This document shows, piece by piece, positions 40,782 through 51,814 of a DNA stretch of 61,372 bases. The translations under genes and the position numbers were made by a program. The notes below the pieces were generated by a model that was not told the DNA's origin, ran no database searches, and saw only the letters and a program-made list of their open reading frames with translations. The stretch is from Bacteroidales bacterium (GTDB taxonomy: Bacteria; Bacteroidota; Bacteroidia; Bacteroidales; JAIPAH01): positions 1-61,372 of the forward strand of contig JAIPBX010000005.1 of the NCBI GenBank assembly GCA_021738485.1. Direction: 5' to 3'. How positions within the stretch are numbered: the stretch's first letter is position 1; each line of letters begins with the position of its first letter.

Positions 40782-43700
40782 TTATCTTAAACTCTTTTTC
40801 ACCCACTTTCTGGCGTTGACAAAAGCCTCTACCCATGGACTAAGCTCATCGTTTTTCCGCTCAATAGGGTAATAAGGCCATTGCCATGGAAATATAGATC
40901 TTTCCATATGGGGCATCATAGCCAAATGTCTGCCATCGGACGAAACCAATGCAGCGGTATTGTAATCCGAGCCGTTGGGATTCCCCGGATACTGCGAGTA
41001 AGTATATTTTGCAACTATATTGTATTTGGCTTCTTCATATGGAAATTTAAAACGCCCCTCACCATGAGCTATCCATACTCCGAGCTGGGTGTTGCCTAAT
41101 GTCCGGAACATTACTGAATTATTTTCCGGAATATCCACCACGACAAAAGAAGATTCAAATTTTCCCGTCTCATTAGGCATCATTATCGGTTTTTCTTTGT
41201 GATTGCTGTTAATAAGACCCAGCTCCAGCATCAATTGACAACCATTACAAACTCCCAGGCTCAGCGTATCTTCGCGCTCATAGAACTTGTCTAAGGCTTG
41301 CTTAGCCTTTGGGTTATACAGAAAGGCGCCAGCCCATCCTTTGGCCGACCCCAGCACATCCGAATTGGAAAAGCCGCCGACAAAGACAATAAAATTGACA
41401 TCTTCCAGGGTTTCCCGGCCACTGATTAAATCGGTCATGTGAATATCTTTCACATCAAAACCGGCAAGATACAGCGAATAGGCCATTTCACGGTCACCGT
41501 TAACACCTTTCTCCCTGATAATAGCCGCCTTATGCCCTGAAGGCTCTCCTGATTTGCGGTCCAGGTCAAATTGTGTCAGCGTTCCCCTGAAGCCACTGGG
41601 GAAAACATAATTGCGCGGCTGACGCTTATAATTCTCAAAACGTTCCCAGGCCTTAAAAGAACCACTCTGACTAACATCCAGCAGGTAGCTGGATTTAAAC
41701 CAGGTGTCTCTCATCTCATTGACCGGGAATGTAAAAGTATTTTCGGTTGTTTTTATCTTTAGTTTTCGATCGCCGGTAACCTGCCCGATTTCATAATATT
41801 CAATACCAAAATCTCCCAGGAGATTTTTTACTTTCTCCGCTTCTTTCACTTGTATTACTACGGCCGGTTTTTCACTAAAAGCCACTTTCACGGGATCTTG
41901 TTCCCCAAAGAGGGTGAAATCTACATCCATACCCATTTTAGGGACCGAAAACAGCATTTCGAGTAGTGTGGTCACCAAACCTCCAGCGGAAACATCGTGC
42001 CCTGCCAGTATCAAATCATCTTCCAGCATTTCCTGGATAGTGTTGAATGCCCTGGCAAAATAACGCGTGTCTTCAACATCGGGGACCTTATCTCCTACAG
42101 CATTAAGTATTTGAGCAAAACTACTGCCGCCCAGCTCGAATCCGGTTTGTGAAAAGTCCACATATAAAATACTCGTCCCGGCAATTTCCTGTATGACCGG
42201 GTCTACCGTTTTACGGATATTTTTGACTTCCGCCACGGAAGATACGATAACAGTTCCGGGCGCAAACACCTTCTGTTCGCCGTACTTCTGAGTCATCGAA
42301 AGTGAGTCTTTCCCGGTAGGGATATTTATTCCCAAATCTCGTGCAAATTGACTCATCGCTTCCACAGCGCTGTAAAGACGGCTATTTTCGCCTTTGTTAC
42401 GCGCGGGCCACATCCAATTGGCACTTAATGACGCGCCCCGCAGCTTACCCTCAAGCTGGGCCCACACAAGATTTGTTAACGCTTCAGCTACTGAGAGCCG
42501 CGACCCCACTCCAGCATCAATCAATCCCGGACTGGGGGCATGACCGATAGAGGTGGCAATACCTCCTTTTCCTTTGAAATCGATAGCCACAACAGCCACG
42601 TCGTTTAAGGGCAACTGATACGCTCCGGCGCACTGTTGATGGGCTACCCGCCCTGTCACTGAACGATCAACCTTGTTAGTCAGCCAGTCCTTACAGGCGA
42701 CCGCTTCTACCTGCAGAAGTTCCCGGAGGTATTCTTCGAATTTATTTTTATCATATTGTAAAGGAGCAAAGCGGGATTCAATAGCTTGATCCTCAAGGAC
42801 CGTCTTGGGGGATTTGCCGAACATATCCTGCAAATCCATATCAATAGGCTTATTGCCCTTCTTTTTGTCTTCAAAAACAAGGCGATGATCATTAGTCACC
42901 TGCCCCACCTCGTATAAGGGAGCCCTCTCGCGGTCTGCGATCTCGCGCAGATGCGGCATATCCTTCTCTTTCATGATAAGCCCCATACGTTCCTGAGACT
43001 CATTACCTATAATCTCTTTGGCCGACAGGGTGGGATCACCGACAGGAAGCTTATCAATATCAATTCGTCCGCCTGTTTCTTCCACCAATTCGGAAAGGGC
43101 ATTGAGGTGACCTCCGGCGCCATGGTCATGAACAGAAACCACAGGATTGATGCCTTTTTCAGCCAACGCCCTGATAGCATTAGCTACCCTTTTTTGCATC
43201 TCGGGGTTAGACCGCTGTACAGCATTCAGCTCGATTTGATCACCCAACTGACCGGTATCCACGGAAGACACTGCTCCGCCCCCCATACCAATGCGGTAAT
43301 TGTCCCCGCCCAGGACGACAATGATATCCCCTTCTTCAGGCCTGGCTTTCTGGCTGTCCGATTTTTTGGCAAATCCTACCCCACCGGCCAGCATAACCAC
43401 TTTATCGTAACCGTATTTTTTATCCTGTTCCTCATGCTCAAAAGTCAGTAAACTTCCTGAAATAAGGGGCTGGCCGAATTTGTTTCCGTAATCGCTAGCT
43501 CCGTTGGAGGCTTTAATAAGAATGTCTTCAGGATCGTGATATAGCCACGGCCGTGGACTCAGTTTCTTTTCCCAACTGCGCTGCTTTTCCGTTCGCGGAT
43601 AAGAAGTCATGTAAACGGCTGTTCCCGCTATCGGTACACTGCCTTTGCCTCCGCCCATTCTATCGCGGATTTCTCCGCCGCTGCCGGTGGCCGCTCCGTT

Positions 43701-44471
43701 GAAAGGCTCTACTGTTGTGGGAAAATTATGGGTTTCCGCTTTCAGCGATAATACGGTATCAATTTCCCGGGTTTCAAAAAAATCGGGTTTGTGCTGGGTT
43801 ACGGGAGCAAACTGCTCGGCCTTAGGACCCAGAACAAAGGCCACATTGTCCTTATAGGCCGAGACAATCTTACGGGGATTCTCCACAGAGGTACGTTTTA
43901 TCAAAGCAAAGAGCGTATCCCTTTTTTCTTCCCCATCAATGATAAACGTACCGTTAAAAATTTTATGCCGGCAATGCTCGGAGTTTACCTGGGCAAAACC
44001 ATACACTTCGCTATCGGTAAGTTTTCGCCCTATTCTTTCACCGATTTGTTGAAGATACGCTACTTCATCTTCACTAAGGGCCAGACCTTCCTCCCGGTTG
44101 TAGGCTGCTATATCCGAAATCTCTCTTACCTCTTCAGGTTGAAGATTCAACTCAAAAACATCCTGGTCCAGATTATAATAAACCTCCTGGAGCATGGGAT
44201 CGTAGGGGGGATTCGAAGAAGTGGAAATAGAAAACTCCTCAATACGTGCCACACCTTCCACGCCCATATTCCGGGCCATCTCTACGGCGTTGGTGCTCCA
44301 CGGTGTCTCCATCTCCCTTCTGGGACCCACAAAGGCCCCATCCAATGTTAGTTTTTTGACCCTTTCCGCATTTCCGAACAACCAGTTGAGCTTTTGAATA
44401 TCCTCGTCGGATATCTTCTGTGTAATCTTAACAACGTAGTAATTTGCCTCGCCTTTAAAGAAGAGTATCAT
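40782..44471 (-). CDS. purL: Phosphoribosylformylglycinamidine synthase
   Basis: 1229 aa; [43 protein letters not shown]-terminal glutamine amidotransferase [15 protein letters not shown]. Confidence 0.96.
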   Translation of the reverse strand: MILFFKGEANYYVVKITQKISDEDIQKLNWLFGNAERVKKLTLDGAFVGPRREMETPWSTNAVEMARNMGVEGVARIEEFSISTSSNPPYDPMLQEVYYNLDQDVFELNLQPEEVREISDIAAYNREEGLALSEDEVAYLQQIGERIGRKLTDSEVYGFAQVNSEHCRHKIFNGTFIIDGEEKRDTLFALIKRTSVENPRKIVSAYKDNVAFVLGPKAEQFAPVTQHKPDFFETREIDTVLSLKAETHNFPTTVEPFNGAATGSGGEIRDRMGGGKGSVPIAGTAVYMTSYPRTEKQRSWEKKLSPRPWLYHDPEDILIKASNGASDYGNKFGQPLISGSLLTFEHEEQDKKYGYDKVVMLAGGVGFAKKSDSQKARPEEGDIIVVLGGDNYRIGMGGGAVSSVDTGQLGDQIELNAVQRSNPEMQKRVANAIRALAEKGINPVVSVHDHGAGGHLNALSELVEETGGRIDIDKLPVGDPTLSAKEIIGNESQERMGLIMKEKDMPHLREIADRERAPLYEVGQVTNDHRLVFEDKKKGNKPIDMDLQDMFGKSPKTVLEDQAIESRFAPLQYDKNKFEEYLRELLQVEAVACKDWLTNKVDRSVTGRVAHQQCAGAYQLPLNDVAVVAIDFKGKGGIATSIGHAPSPGLIDAGVGSRLSVAEALTNLVWAQLEGKLRGASLSANWMWPARNKGENSRLYSAVEAMSQFARDLGINIPTGKDSLSMTQKYGEQKVFAPGTVIVSSVAEVKNIRKTVDPVIQEIAGTSILYVDFSQTGFELGGSSFAQILNAVGDKVPDVEDTRYFARAFNTIQEMLEDDLILAGHDVSAGGLVTTLLEMLFSVPKMGMDVDFTLFGEQDPVKVAFSEKPAVVIQVKEAEKVKNLLGDFGIEYYEIGQVTGDRKLKIKTTENTFTFPVNEMRDTWFKSSYLLDVSQSGSFKAWERFENYKRQPRNYVFPSGFRGTLTQFDLDRKSGEPSGHKAAIIREKGVNGDREMAYSLYLAGFDVKDIHMTDLISGRETLEDVNFIVFVGGFSNSDVLGSAKGWAGAFLYNPKAKQALDKFYEREDTLSLGVCNGCQLMLELGLINSNHKEKPIMMPNETGKFESSFVVVDIPENNSVMFRTLGNTQLGVWIAHGEGRFKFPYEEAKYNIVAKYTYSQYPGNPNGSDYNTAALVSSDGRHLAMMPHMERSIFPWQWPYYPIERKNDELSPWVEAFVNARKWVKKSLR

Positions 44472-44683
44472 CAGCAGTGTATTTTATTGCAAATGTTAAT
44501 GCACAAAAATACAAAATTGAGGCAGTGTTCAACAGGAGTTTATCTGAGAAATGAAAGCAAAACCATATCAAAGGTTTCGGGGGCATAAGAGGAACGTTAC
44601 TACAAAAACATAATTCGGATTAGGTACTTTCGCCGAAGACTGCAATCAAGGCTTTAGCTATATCCGGTTAAATAAATTTTCAT

Positions 44684-44691
44684 TAATTTTG
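44684..44691 (+). promoter_or_regulatory. -7-like element TAATTTTG upstream of the ATPase gene
   Basis: Match to Bacteroidota TAnnTTTG about 28 nt upstream of the ATG at 44719. Confidence 0.4.
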
Positions 44692-44718
44692 AGATTCAAT
44701 TCATTACATAAGACACCA

Positions 44719-45879
44719 ATGAAAAATTTTAAAGCAAGCAATCTTGGACAAATCAAAGAGGCCAATATTACCCTGGGAGATTTCACGGTATTTATCGGAC
44801 CTCAGGCAAGCGGAAAAAGTATTTTTTTGCAAATGATGAAGCTGGCTTTGGATGGATTTGATATTAAATCGACTATAAAAAAGCAAGGCTTTGATTGGAA
44901 TGGAAGCGTAAATGAATTCATGAAACTCTATTTGGGTGAAGGCATGGGAAATGTTTTAACAAAAAACACAACCCTAAGTCTTGATAACAAAGAATTCAAC
45001 GTTGAAAAAATGCTTCGTTCAAAGCGGGGTAAAAGCGAAAGATTATTTCTAATTCCGGCCCAGCGAGTCATGTCGATATCGAATGGATGGCCGAATAATT
45101 TTATGGGATTTGCTTACAGTGATCCATATGTGCTAAAACATTTCAGCGAAAATCTGAGATTACTGATGGAAGCAGGGCTCGGAACGGGTAACGGAGGCAG
45201 TATCTTTCCGAAAGCTTACCGAATGAAAAAACAATTCAGGGATAAACTGAATGAAAGTATATTTTTTGATGCCACAGTTGAGTTGGATAAAAAGACTCCA
45301 AAGCGGCGCATTATGTTGAATGTGGGTAATGAAATGCTGCCGTATATGGTCTGGTCAGCCGGTCAGCGGGAATTTATGCCACTCCTGCTCGGGCTATATT
45401 GGTTAATGCCTTCACAAAAAGTACCGAAAAAAGATAGTATCAATTATGTGGTTATTGAAGAACCTGAAATGGGGTTGCATCCAATGGCTATTCAATCCTT
45501 GCTCCTGACTTTTCTTGAACTAAATCACAGAGGATATAAGGTCATCCTTTCAACACATTCACCCGTTATTCTTGAGTTTGTATGGGCTATCCAAATTATG
45601 CAGGAAATGAAAGTCAACGAAAGCTATCTTTTTGATATGTTCCGTATAGAGCGAAAAGAAAAAGGAATTAAAGATATTTTCAATGAGGTATTAAAAAACA
45701 TGGAGTTTAAGACCTATTTTTTTAGCCGAAAACAAAATGAAATATACACCCGCAACATTTCTTCTTTGGAACCGGGTATTGAAGACGAAGATATTGCCGA
45801 ATGGGGCGGTCTGACATCATTTAGCAGTCGGGTGTCTGAAATAGTTTCAAATATAATGGCTACTAAAAATGACATTTAA
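44719..45879 (+). CDS. AAA_21/OLD-like ABC-type ATPase
   Basis: Walker A IGPQASGKS, signature-like SAGQRE, Walker B VVIEEPEMGLHP, H-loop LSTHSP. ATG at 44719 preferred over TTG at 44689. Confidence 0.88.
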   Translation: MKNFKASNLGQIKEANITLGDFTVFIGPQASGKSIFLQMMKLALDGFDIKSTIKKQGFDWNGSVNEFMKLYLGEGMGNVLTKNTTLSLDNKEFNVEKMLRSKRGKSERLFLIPAQRVMSISNGWPNNFMGFAYSDPYVLKHFSENLRLLMEAGLGTGNGGSIFPKAYRMKKQFRDKLNESIFFDATVELDKKTPKRRIMLNVGNEMLPYMVWSAGQREFMPLLLGLYWLMPSQKVPKKDSINYVVIEEPEMGLHPMAIQSLLLTFLELNHRGYKVILSTHSPVILEFVWAIQIMQEMKVNESYLFDMFRIERKEKGIKDIFNEVLKNMEFKTYFFSRKQNEIYTRNISSLEPGIEDEDIAEWGGLTSFSSRVSEIVSNIMATKNDI

Positions 45880-46315
45880 GAAAACAGTTGAACAGCATTC
45901 TGAAACACATTCCTGCTATAAAGGTGGTTTAAAAGCAATGGGTGGCAACTCACAGAAAATAAAAACCACTAATACAAGATTAATTAACGGCAGTGTTTTT
46001 CTTGAAGAATGTTTAGCAAATAATTACCCTCACGCAAACTTGTGGGATTACATGGTATCGTACAACTCAAAAATTTATTTTATAGAAGTTCATCCGGCTG
46101 AGACAAAAAATATTTCTGAAATGATAAATAAAGTTAATTGGCTTAAAGGATGGTTGAAAAACAACGGAGCCCCATTTAATGCTATGAAATCAAAAAAGTA
46201 TCCTTATCGATGGGTCGCATCCGGCAGGGTTAATATAGCCAGAAATAGCAGTCAAATGAGAAAATTGGCAAGAAGTGGAATTGCATTTCCGCAGGAAATA
46301 ACCCAGCTTCCATAA
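45869..46315 (+). CDS. Small partner protein of the ATPase, possibly PD-(D/E)xK-like
   Basis: Start overlaps the ATPase stop by 11 nt. Contains 'NLWDYMVSYNSKIYFIEVHPAETKNISEMINKVNWLKGWL'. Confidence 0.7.
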   Translation: MTFKKTVEQHSETHSCYKGGLKAMGGNSQKIKTTNTRLINGSVFLEECLANNYPHANLWDYMVSYNSKIYFIEVHPAETKNISEMINKVNWLKGWLKNNGAPFNAMKSKKYPYRWVASGRVNIARNSSQMRKLARSGIAFPQEITQLP

Positions 46316-46457
46316 CACCCAACCACTTCAACAAAAAAAACCAGGCGCACACAACCAGCTATCAAAAAAACTTGTTCCACCCCCTCCTCAAGCTTTGAAC
46401 CTTGAAAGGGTTTTATTGTTTAACCGTTGTGTCCTGAAATTAAACATGCTAAAATAA

Positions 46458-48839
46458 ATGAGACTACAAAGACTCCTGATTCTTATACTACTGGGAATGG
46501 CGTTGCAGGGCTTTTCCCAAACCGGTAAAATCAAAGGCCGTGTTTTTGATGCCAAAACCAATGAGCCTCTGCCTTTTTCAAACCTTGTCATTTATGGCAC
46601 CCAAACCGGTTCCACCTCCGATTTAGAGGGGAATTTTTCTTTTACCGGTATAGAGCCCGGGTTCGTAAAGCTTAAGGTGACCTCAGTAGGGTATGAATCA
46701 AAGGTCACGGAAGAAATTATGGTTTCTGCCAACAAAACCACCTATATCGACATACCTATGGAGAAGACCACCTACGATCTGGAGGAAGTGACTATCGAAG
46801 CCTCCCCTTTTAAAAGAAAGGAAGAGAGTCCTGTGTCGATGCGTTCGCTGGGCGTGAGTGAAATCGAGCAGACTCCCGGCGCTAACCGGGATATTTCACG
46901 CGTAATACAATCTTTGCCGGGCGTTTCTTCGTCGGTGGCCTTTCGCAATGATGTTATTGTCAGAGGCGGGGGTCCCAATGAAAATTCTTTCTTCCTGGAT
47001 GGTGTGGAGATCCCTAACCTGAACCACTTTTCCACTCAAGGCTCTTCGGGAGGGCCGGTGGGAATTATTAATGCTGATTTTATCCGTGAAGTAGATTTTT
47101 ATGCAGGAGCATTTCCTGCATCGCGCGGCGGCGCCCTTAGCTCTGTGCTGGATATGAAAATGAAAACCGGGAACAAAGACGACCTGAATTACAAAGCGAC
47201 GGTGGGTGCTTCAGACCTGGCTTTGACGACCGAAGGGCCTTTGAGCAACAACACGACCATGATTTTATCTGTCCGCCGCTCTTATTTACAGCTTCTTTTT
47301 AACTTTATCGGGTTACCATTTCTTCCTACATACAACGACTTGCAATTTAAAACCCAAACAAAAATTGATCAAAAAAACGAATTGATCTTTCTCGGCATTG
47401 GAGCCATCGACCAGTTTGAACTAAACACCGAACTCGAAAACCCCACCGACGACCAGAGATATCTGCTTAACAACCTGCCTATTAATGAGCAGTACACCTA
47501 CACCGTAGGAGGCGTTTACAAACATTATGGAAAAAATGGTTTCGACCGCCTGGTACTTAGCCGTAATGTTTTAAACAACAGAGCCTATAAATACGAGGAC
47601 AATAACGAAGACAATGAGAAACTGCTCGATTTGAAATCCATAGAAGCGGAGAACAAAATCAGATACGAGCACAATGGGCGGATGAATGGGTTGCAGTACA
47701 CTTATGGAGCCGGATTGGAAAATGCGTTGTATACCAATGATCTCTTCCAGCGAAGAGTGATTAACGGGGAAGTAGTGGAAATAGATAATAATGAAGATAT
47801 CGGAATCAATAGCTGGTCGGTCTTCGGGCAGGTAAGTAAAGGTTTTTTTCAGGACAGACTAACCCTTTCTCTTGGCATGCGTACAGATGCCAGCGATTAC
47901 TCAGATGACATGAATAATCTCCTCGATCAATTTGCTCCCCGCTTTTCCCTGTCATACGGTTTGACCGAAAAACTTTTCCTCAATTTCAACACCGGACGCT
48001 ACTATCAGCGTCCGCCATACACCACTTTGGGGTATCGCAATCAAAACGGTGATTTGGTCAACAAGCAAAATAACCTTACTTACATTCAATCGGACCACAT
48101 TGTAGGAGGATTGGAGTTTTTCCCCAATGAAGAGGCAAAAATAACCGGGGAGCTTTTCTACAAAAACTACAGTGATTACCCTTTCTCAGTCAATGACAGC
48201 GTTTCGATCAGCAGCAAGAGTGCAGGCTTTGGTGTTTTTGGCGATGAAGAGGTGACCTCTTCGGGCGAAGGACGTGCTTATGGTTTTGAACTTTATGCCC
48301 GACTTCCATCTCTTAAAAAATATAATATCATTCTCTCCTACACATACGTCCGTAGTGAATTCAAGGATTTCGCAGGAGATTATGTACCCACATCATGGGA
48401 TAACCGCAATATCGTTAATCTTACGGCCCGGAAACAGTTTAAAAACAACTGGGAAGCCGGCATTAAATGGCGTTATGTGGGAGGCTCTCCTTACACGCCT
48501 TATGATGTGGAAAAATCGAGACAACGACGATTCTGGAATATTCAAAATGAAGCCTATCTGGATTATGACCGTTTTAACGAGTTAAGGCTTGAGGCCTTTC
48601 ACCAGTTGGACATCCGCGTGGATAAGTCATTCTATTTCGACAAATGGGTGCTCGGACTTTACCTGGACATACAAAACGCTTACAATTTTCAGGCTGAGCA
48701 ACAGGATATCCTTACGAATCTGGATAAAAACGGAGAGCCGAATATCGACCCCCAAAATCCGGACGAGTACGACTTAAGAAGAATCGACCAGGAAACCGGA
48801 ACGATTTTACCTACTATTGGAGTTAAAGTAGAATTTTAG
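46458..48839 (+). CDS. TonB-dependent receptor with carboxypeptidase-like regulatory domain
   Basis: N-terminal GKIKGRVFDAKTNEPLPFSNLVIYGTQTGSTSDLEGNFSF; plug PGANRDISRVIQSLPGVSSSVAFRNDVIVRGGGPNENSFFLDGVEIPN. Confidence 0.93.
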   Translation: MRLQRLLILILLGMALQGFSQTGKIKGRVFDAKTNEPLPFSNLVIYGTQTGSTSDLEGNFSFTGIEPGFVKLKVTSVGYESKVTEEIMVSANKTTYIDIPMEKTTYDLEEVTIEASPFKRKEESPVSMRSLGVSEIEQTPGANRDISRVIQSLPGVSSSVAFRNDVIVRGGGPNENSFFLDGVEIPNLNHFSTQGSSGGPVGIINADFIREVDFYAGAFPASRGGALSSVLDMKMKTGNKDDLNYKATVGASDLALTTEGPLSNNTTMILSVRRSYLQLLFNFIGLPFLPTYNDLQFKTQTKIDQKNELIFLGIGAIDQFELNTELENPTDDQRYLLNNLPINEQYTYTVGGVYKHYGKNGFDRLVLSRNVLNNRAYKYEDNNEDNEKLLDLKSIEAENKIRYEHNGRMNGLQYTYGAGLENALYTNDLFQRRVINGEVVEIDNNEDIGINSWSVFGQVSKGFFQDRLTLSLGMRTDASDYSDDMNNLLDQFAPRFSLSYGLTEKLFLNFNTGRYYQRPPYTTLGYRNQNGDLVNKQNNLTYIQSDHIVGGLEFFPNEEAKITGELFYKNYSDYPFSVNDSVSISSKSAGFGVFGDEEVTSSGEGRAYGFELYARLPSLKKYNIILSYTYVRSEFKDFAGDYVPTSWDNRNIVNLTARKQFKNNWEAGIKWRYVGGSPYTPYDVEKSRQRRFWNIQNEAYLDYDRFNELRLEAFHQLDIRVDKSFYFDKWVLGLYLDIQNAYNFQAEQQDILTNLDKNGEPNIDPQNPDEYDLRRIDQETGTILPTIGVKVEF

Positions 48840-48866
48840 TATTTTTAACCTTAAAGCGTTGAAAAA

Positions 48867-49595
48867 ATGAAAAATATATTTACGGTCATCTTATCGCTGA
48901 CATTACTGACGGCTGCTGCGCAAGACGAATATGAGACTATTGTCAAAACCAAATCCGAAGCATTGGGTCAGGAGATAAAAATAACATTCCTCGAAGGTGA
49001 GGCCCATAACCACCCTTTAATGGCTTTCTGGATAGAAGATACAGCAGGGAATTATCTCGAAACGCTTTATGTTGCCGAATCGATTGCTACAAGTGTTTTC
49101 GAGCACGGTAAAGCCGGCAGTAATGGCTGGGAGCCCGGCATACAGCGCCGGCCTGCTGCTTTACCTTACTGGGGGCATCAAAGAGGCATAGAAGCTAAAG
49201 ACGGACTCTTTATTCCCCATCCGGATAATCCGATGCCGGATGCTGTGACAGGGCCTACCCCTCAATCAAATTTTACTTTAAAGACAAAAGCGGATACCTC
49301 CATCCAGCCGCCTTTCCGCATCCTGATGGAAATCAACCAACCCTGGGACTGGAACGATTACTGGACAAACAGTAAATTTCCCGGGAATAAGGAATACATA
49401 ACTTCGTCCCAGCCGGCTTTGGTTTATGCAGTCACAATCAAATCTTTGAAAAAAGGCAAAACCTATGAAATGAACCCTGTCGGAAGAAGCCATCATTCGG
49501 GAGAGAACGGAAAGCTGTACGGCGACCTTGAAACGCTGACCACAGCCAAAAAAATTGTGAAATCGGTAAAAGTGAAATTCATCGGGAATGAGTAA
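48867..49595 (+). CDS. DUF2271-like secreted protein
   Basis: Signal peptide; HNHPLMAFWIEDTAGNYLETLYVAESIATSVFEHG...RPAALPYWGHQRG. Confidence 0.6.
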   Translation: MKNIFTVILSLTLLTAAAQDEYETIVKTKSEALGQEIKITFLEGEAHNHPLMAFWIEDTAGNYLETLYVAESIATSVFEHGKAGSNGWEPGIQRRPAALPYWGHQRGIEAKDGLFIPHPDNPMPDAVTGPTPQSNFTLKTKADTSIQPPFRILMEINQPWDWNDYWTNSKFPGNKEYITSSQPALVYAVTIKSLKKGKTYEMNPVGRSHHSGENGKLYGDLETLTTAKKIVKSVKVKFIGNE

Positions 49596-50898
49596 AATAA
49601 TTGTTTTCTGGTTTCGAAGAGACTTGCGTTTGCACGACAACACCGGACTCTACAGGGCTTTGTCAGAGAAAGGTAATGTGCTGCCGCTTTTTATATTCGA
49701 CCGTCATATTCTGGATGAGCTGAATAATCAAGGCGATGCACGGGTGCATTTCATCCACCAAACTATCCACCGGATGAAAAAAGAACTGGAGGAAAAAGGC
49801 AGCTCCCTGATGATTCGTTACGGCTATCCCGAAGAGATTTTTAAAAGTTTAATCGGTAAATTCAGCATTGAGGCGGTTTATGCGAATCGTGATTACGAGC
49901 CTTATGCCCGTGAGAGAGACGAAAAAATCAAAGAATTGCTTCAAAAAAACGCCATCGAGTTCAGGACCTTCAAAGACCAGGTGATTTTCGAAAAAGAAGA
50001 CGTCCTGAAAAAAGACGGGAAACCTTACACCGTCTACTCTCCTTTCGGAAGACGATGGATGGAGCATTTTTCGGAAGAGATGCTTGCCGAAAGAACTTCC
50101 CAAAATCAAATGGATAGTTTTCTCAAAACCCACCCTTTTCCCGGTATTTCATTGGAAAAGATGGGATTTAAAGAAAGCGATATCGAAATTCCCTCATCCC
50201 GTTTCCCGAAAGAAGTCATCAAAAACTACCATAACACCCGCAATCTGCCGGCTGAAAATGGCACCAGCCGCCTGGGGGTTCACCTGCGTTTCGGAACGAT
50301 AAGTATCCGAAGACTGGCCGAACAGGCACTGGCGCTTAACACAACCTACCTCAATGAACTGGTGTGGAGGGAGTTTTTCATGATGATCCTATGGCATTTT
50401 CCCAAAGTGGTGGATCACTCCTTCAAGCCGGCTTACGATTTGATTGAATGGCGCAACGATGAAAAAGAATTTGATGCCTGGTGCAGGGGAGAAACAGGTT
50501 ATCCGATTGTGGATGCCGGTATGCGCGAGCTGAATGAAACCGGTTACATGCACAACCGCGTGAGAATGATTACGGCTAGTTTTTTGACTAAACATTTGCT
50601 TATCGATTGGCGTTGGGGTGAGAGGTACTTTGCGGAAAAATTGCTCGATTATGAGCTGTCATCCAACAACGGGGGCTGGCAATGGGCGGCAGGAAGCGGA
50701 TGTGACGCCGCTCCGTATTTCAGGGTGTTTAACCCGGAGCTGCAAACCAAAAAATTCGACCCGGAGTTGAAATACATTCGAAATTGGGTGCCCGAATTTG
50801 AGGATTTCAATTACCCGGAACCTATCGTGGAACACAAATTTGCCCGGCAAAGAGCGCTGGAAACTTACAAGCAAGGATTAAACAAAGCAAAAACTTAA
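49588..50898 (+). CDS. Deoxyribodipyrimidine photolyase / cryptochrome
   Basis: VFWFRRDLRLHDNTGLYRAL and DYELSSNNGGWQWAAGSGCDAAPYFRVFNPELQTKKFDPE. Confidence 0.94.
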   Translation: MSKIIVFWFRRDLRLHDNTGLYRALSEKGNVLPLFIFDRHILDELNNQGDARVHFIHQTIHRMKKELEEKGSSLMIRYGYPEEIFKSLIGKFSIEAVYANRDYEPYARERDEKIKELLQKNAIEFRTFKDQVIFEKEDVLKKDGKPYTVYSPFGRRWMEHFSEEMLAERTSQNQMDSFLKTHPFPGISLEKMGFKESDIEIPSSRFPKEVIKNYHNTRNLPAENGTSRLGVHLRFGTISIRRLAEQALALNTTYLNELVWREFFMMILWHFPKVVDHSFKPAYDLIEWRNDEKEFDAWCRGETGYPIVDAGMRELNETGYMHNRVRMITASFLTKHLLIDWRWGERYFAEKLLDYELSSNNGGWQWAAGSGCDAAPYFRVFNPELQTKKFDPELKYIRNWVPEFEDFNYPEPIVEHKFARQRALETYKQGLNKAKT

Positions 50899-50902
50899 GA
50901 TT

Positions 50903-51352
50903 ATGAAAAAAGGAGAACGTATTACCGCATTTACCTTACCGGACCAGAACGGTGAAGAGGTTTGCATTGACGATTATATCGGCAAGCAGCCGCTCGTAAT
51001 TTATTTCTACCCCAAAGATGAAACACCCGGCTGCACAAAGGAGGCCTGCTCTTTTCGTGACTCCATGAAGGACTTCGAGGAGCTGAATGCCAAAGTCATT
51101 GGCATCAGCGCTGATTCAGCAGAATCTCACAAAACTTTTGCAGAAAACCACAACCTCAACTTTACTTTGCTGAGTGATGCAGATAAAAAGGTAAGAAAAC
51201 TTCTGAATGTGCCCTCCGATATGTTTGGTTTCCTTGACGGTCGTGTAACCTATGTGGTTGACAAGAAAGGAATTATTCGCCATATTTTCAAATCACAACT
51301 CAATGCTGCACGGCATGTGGAGGAAGCGAAAAAAGTACTGAAGGAAATCTGA
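50903..51352 (+). CDS. bcp: Thioredoxin-dependent thiol peroxidase (Bcp-type peroxiredoxin)
   Basis: LVIYFYPKDETPGCTKEACSFRDSM. Confidence 0.94.
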   Translation: MKKGERITAFTLPDQNGEEVCIDDYIGKQPLVIYFYPKDETPGCTKEACSFRDSMKDFEELNAKVIGISADSAESHKTFAENHNLNFTLLSDADKKVRKLLNVPSDMFGFLDGRVTYVVDKKGIIRHIFKSQLNAARHVEEAKKVLKEI

Positions 51353-51551
51353 AACTCACTTTAGTTTCCCATGACCCCCCCCCATCCGCCAGCATATTAT
51401 CCTGGTGATACTCCCCACGTTCTTCCATCTCATATCGCTTGCATTGGCGCCAGTCGCCTTTGCAATACGTATTCACCCAGTAAGGATCCAGCTTTCCTTC
51501 ATCGGTAAATCGCTTTATCGGGCACATTTGATACCACTTGCAGTGTTTCAT
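51300..51551 (-). CDS. Small Cys-containing conserved protein with a poly-G tract near its 3' end
   Basis: MKHCKWYQMCPIKRFTDEGKLDPYWVNTYCKGDWRQCKRYEMEERGEYHQDNMLADG resembles a recurrent small bacterial family. A nine-G run (C9 at 51375-51383) follows. Confidence 0.65.
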   Translation of the reverse strand: MKHCKWYQMCPIKRFTDEGKLDPYWVNTYCKGDWRQCKRYEMEERGEYHQDNMLADGGGSWETKVSFRFPSVLFSLPPHAVQH

Positions 51552-51604
51552 AGTTTTTTGTATGCTTGAAGTAAGCACTAAGTTAACTCAAATAGGTGTA
51601 AAAA

Positions 51605-51693
51605 TCACTTACATCTGTGTAATCTGTGTGCTATGTATTAAGTAAAATAGAACACTGATTTTACTGATAATATTGATTCACACTGATAGAAAT
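51605..51693. repeat. Imperfect palindromic intergenic repeat ('atctgtgtaatctgtgtg')
   Basis: Left tcacttacatctgtgtaatctgtgtgct; right acactgattttactgataatattgattcacactgatagaaat. Confidence 0.55.
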
Positions 51694-51814
51694 CCTTTTT
51701 AACACGAAGGAAAGGTAAAATATTACATTTTGAAAAGAAAATTCTTGTCCGATTTTCCTTCATAAATGGAAAAATATCCAAATATTTTCCTTATTTTTAG
51801 GAAAATATTCAATT

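Noticed and set aside
40690-44351. Plus-strand ORFs opposite purL/deoD
   Set aside because: Antisense to strongly conserved purine-pathway genes; no independent evidence.
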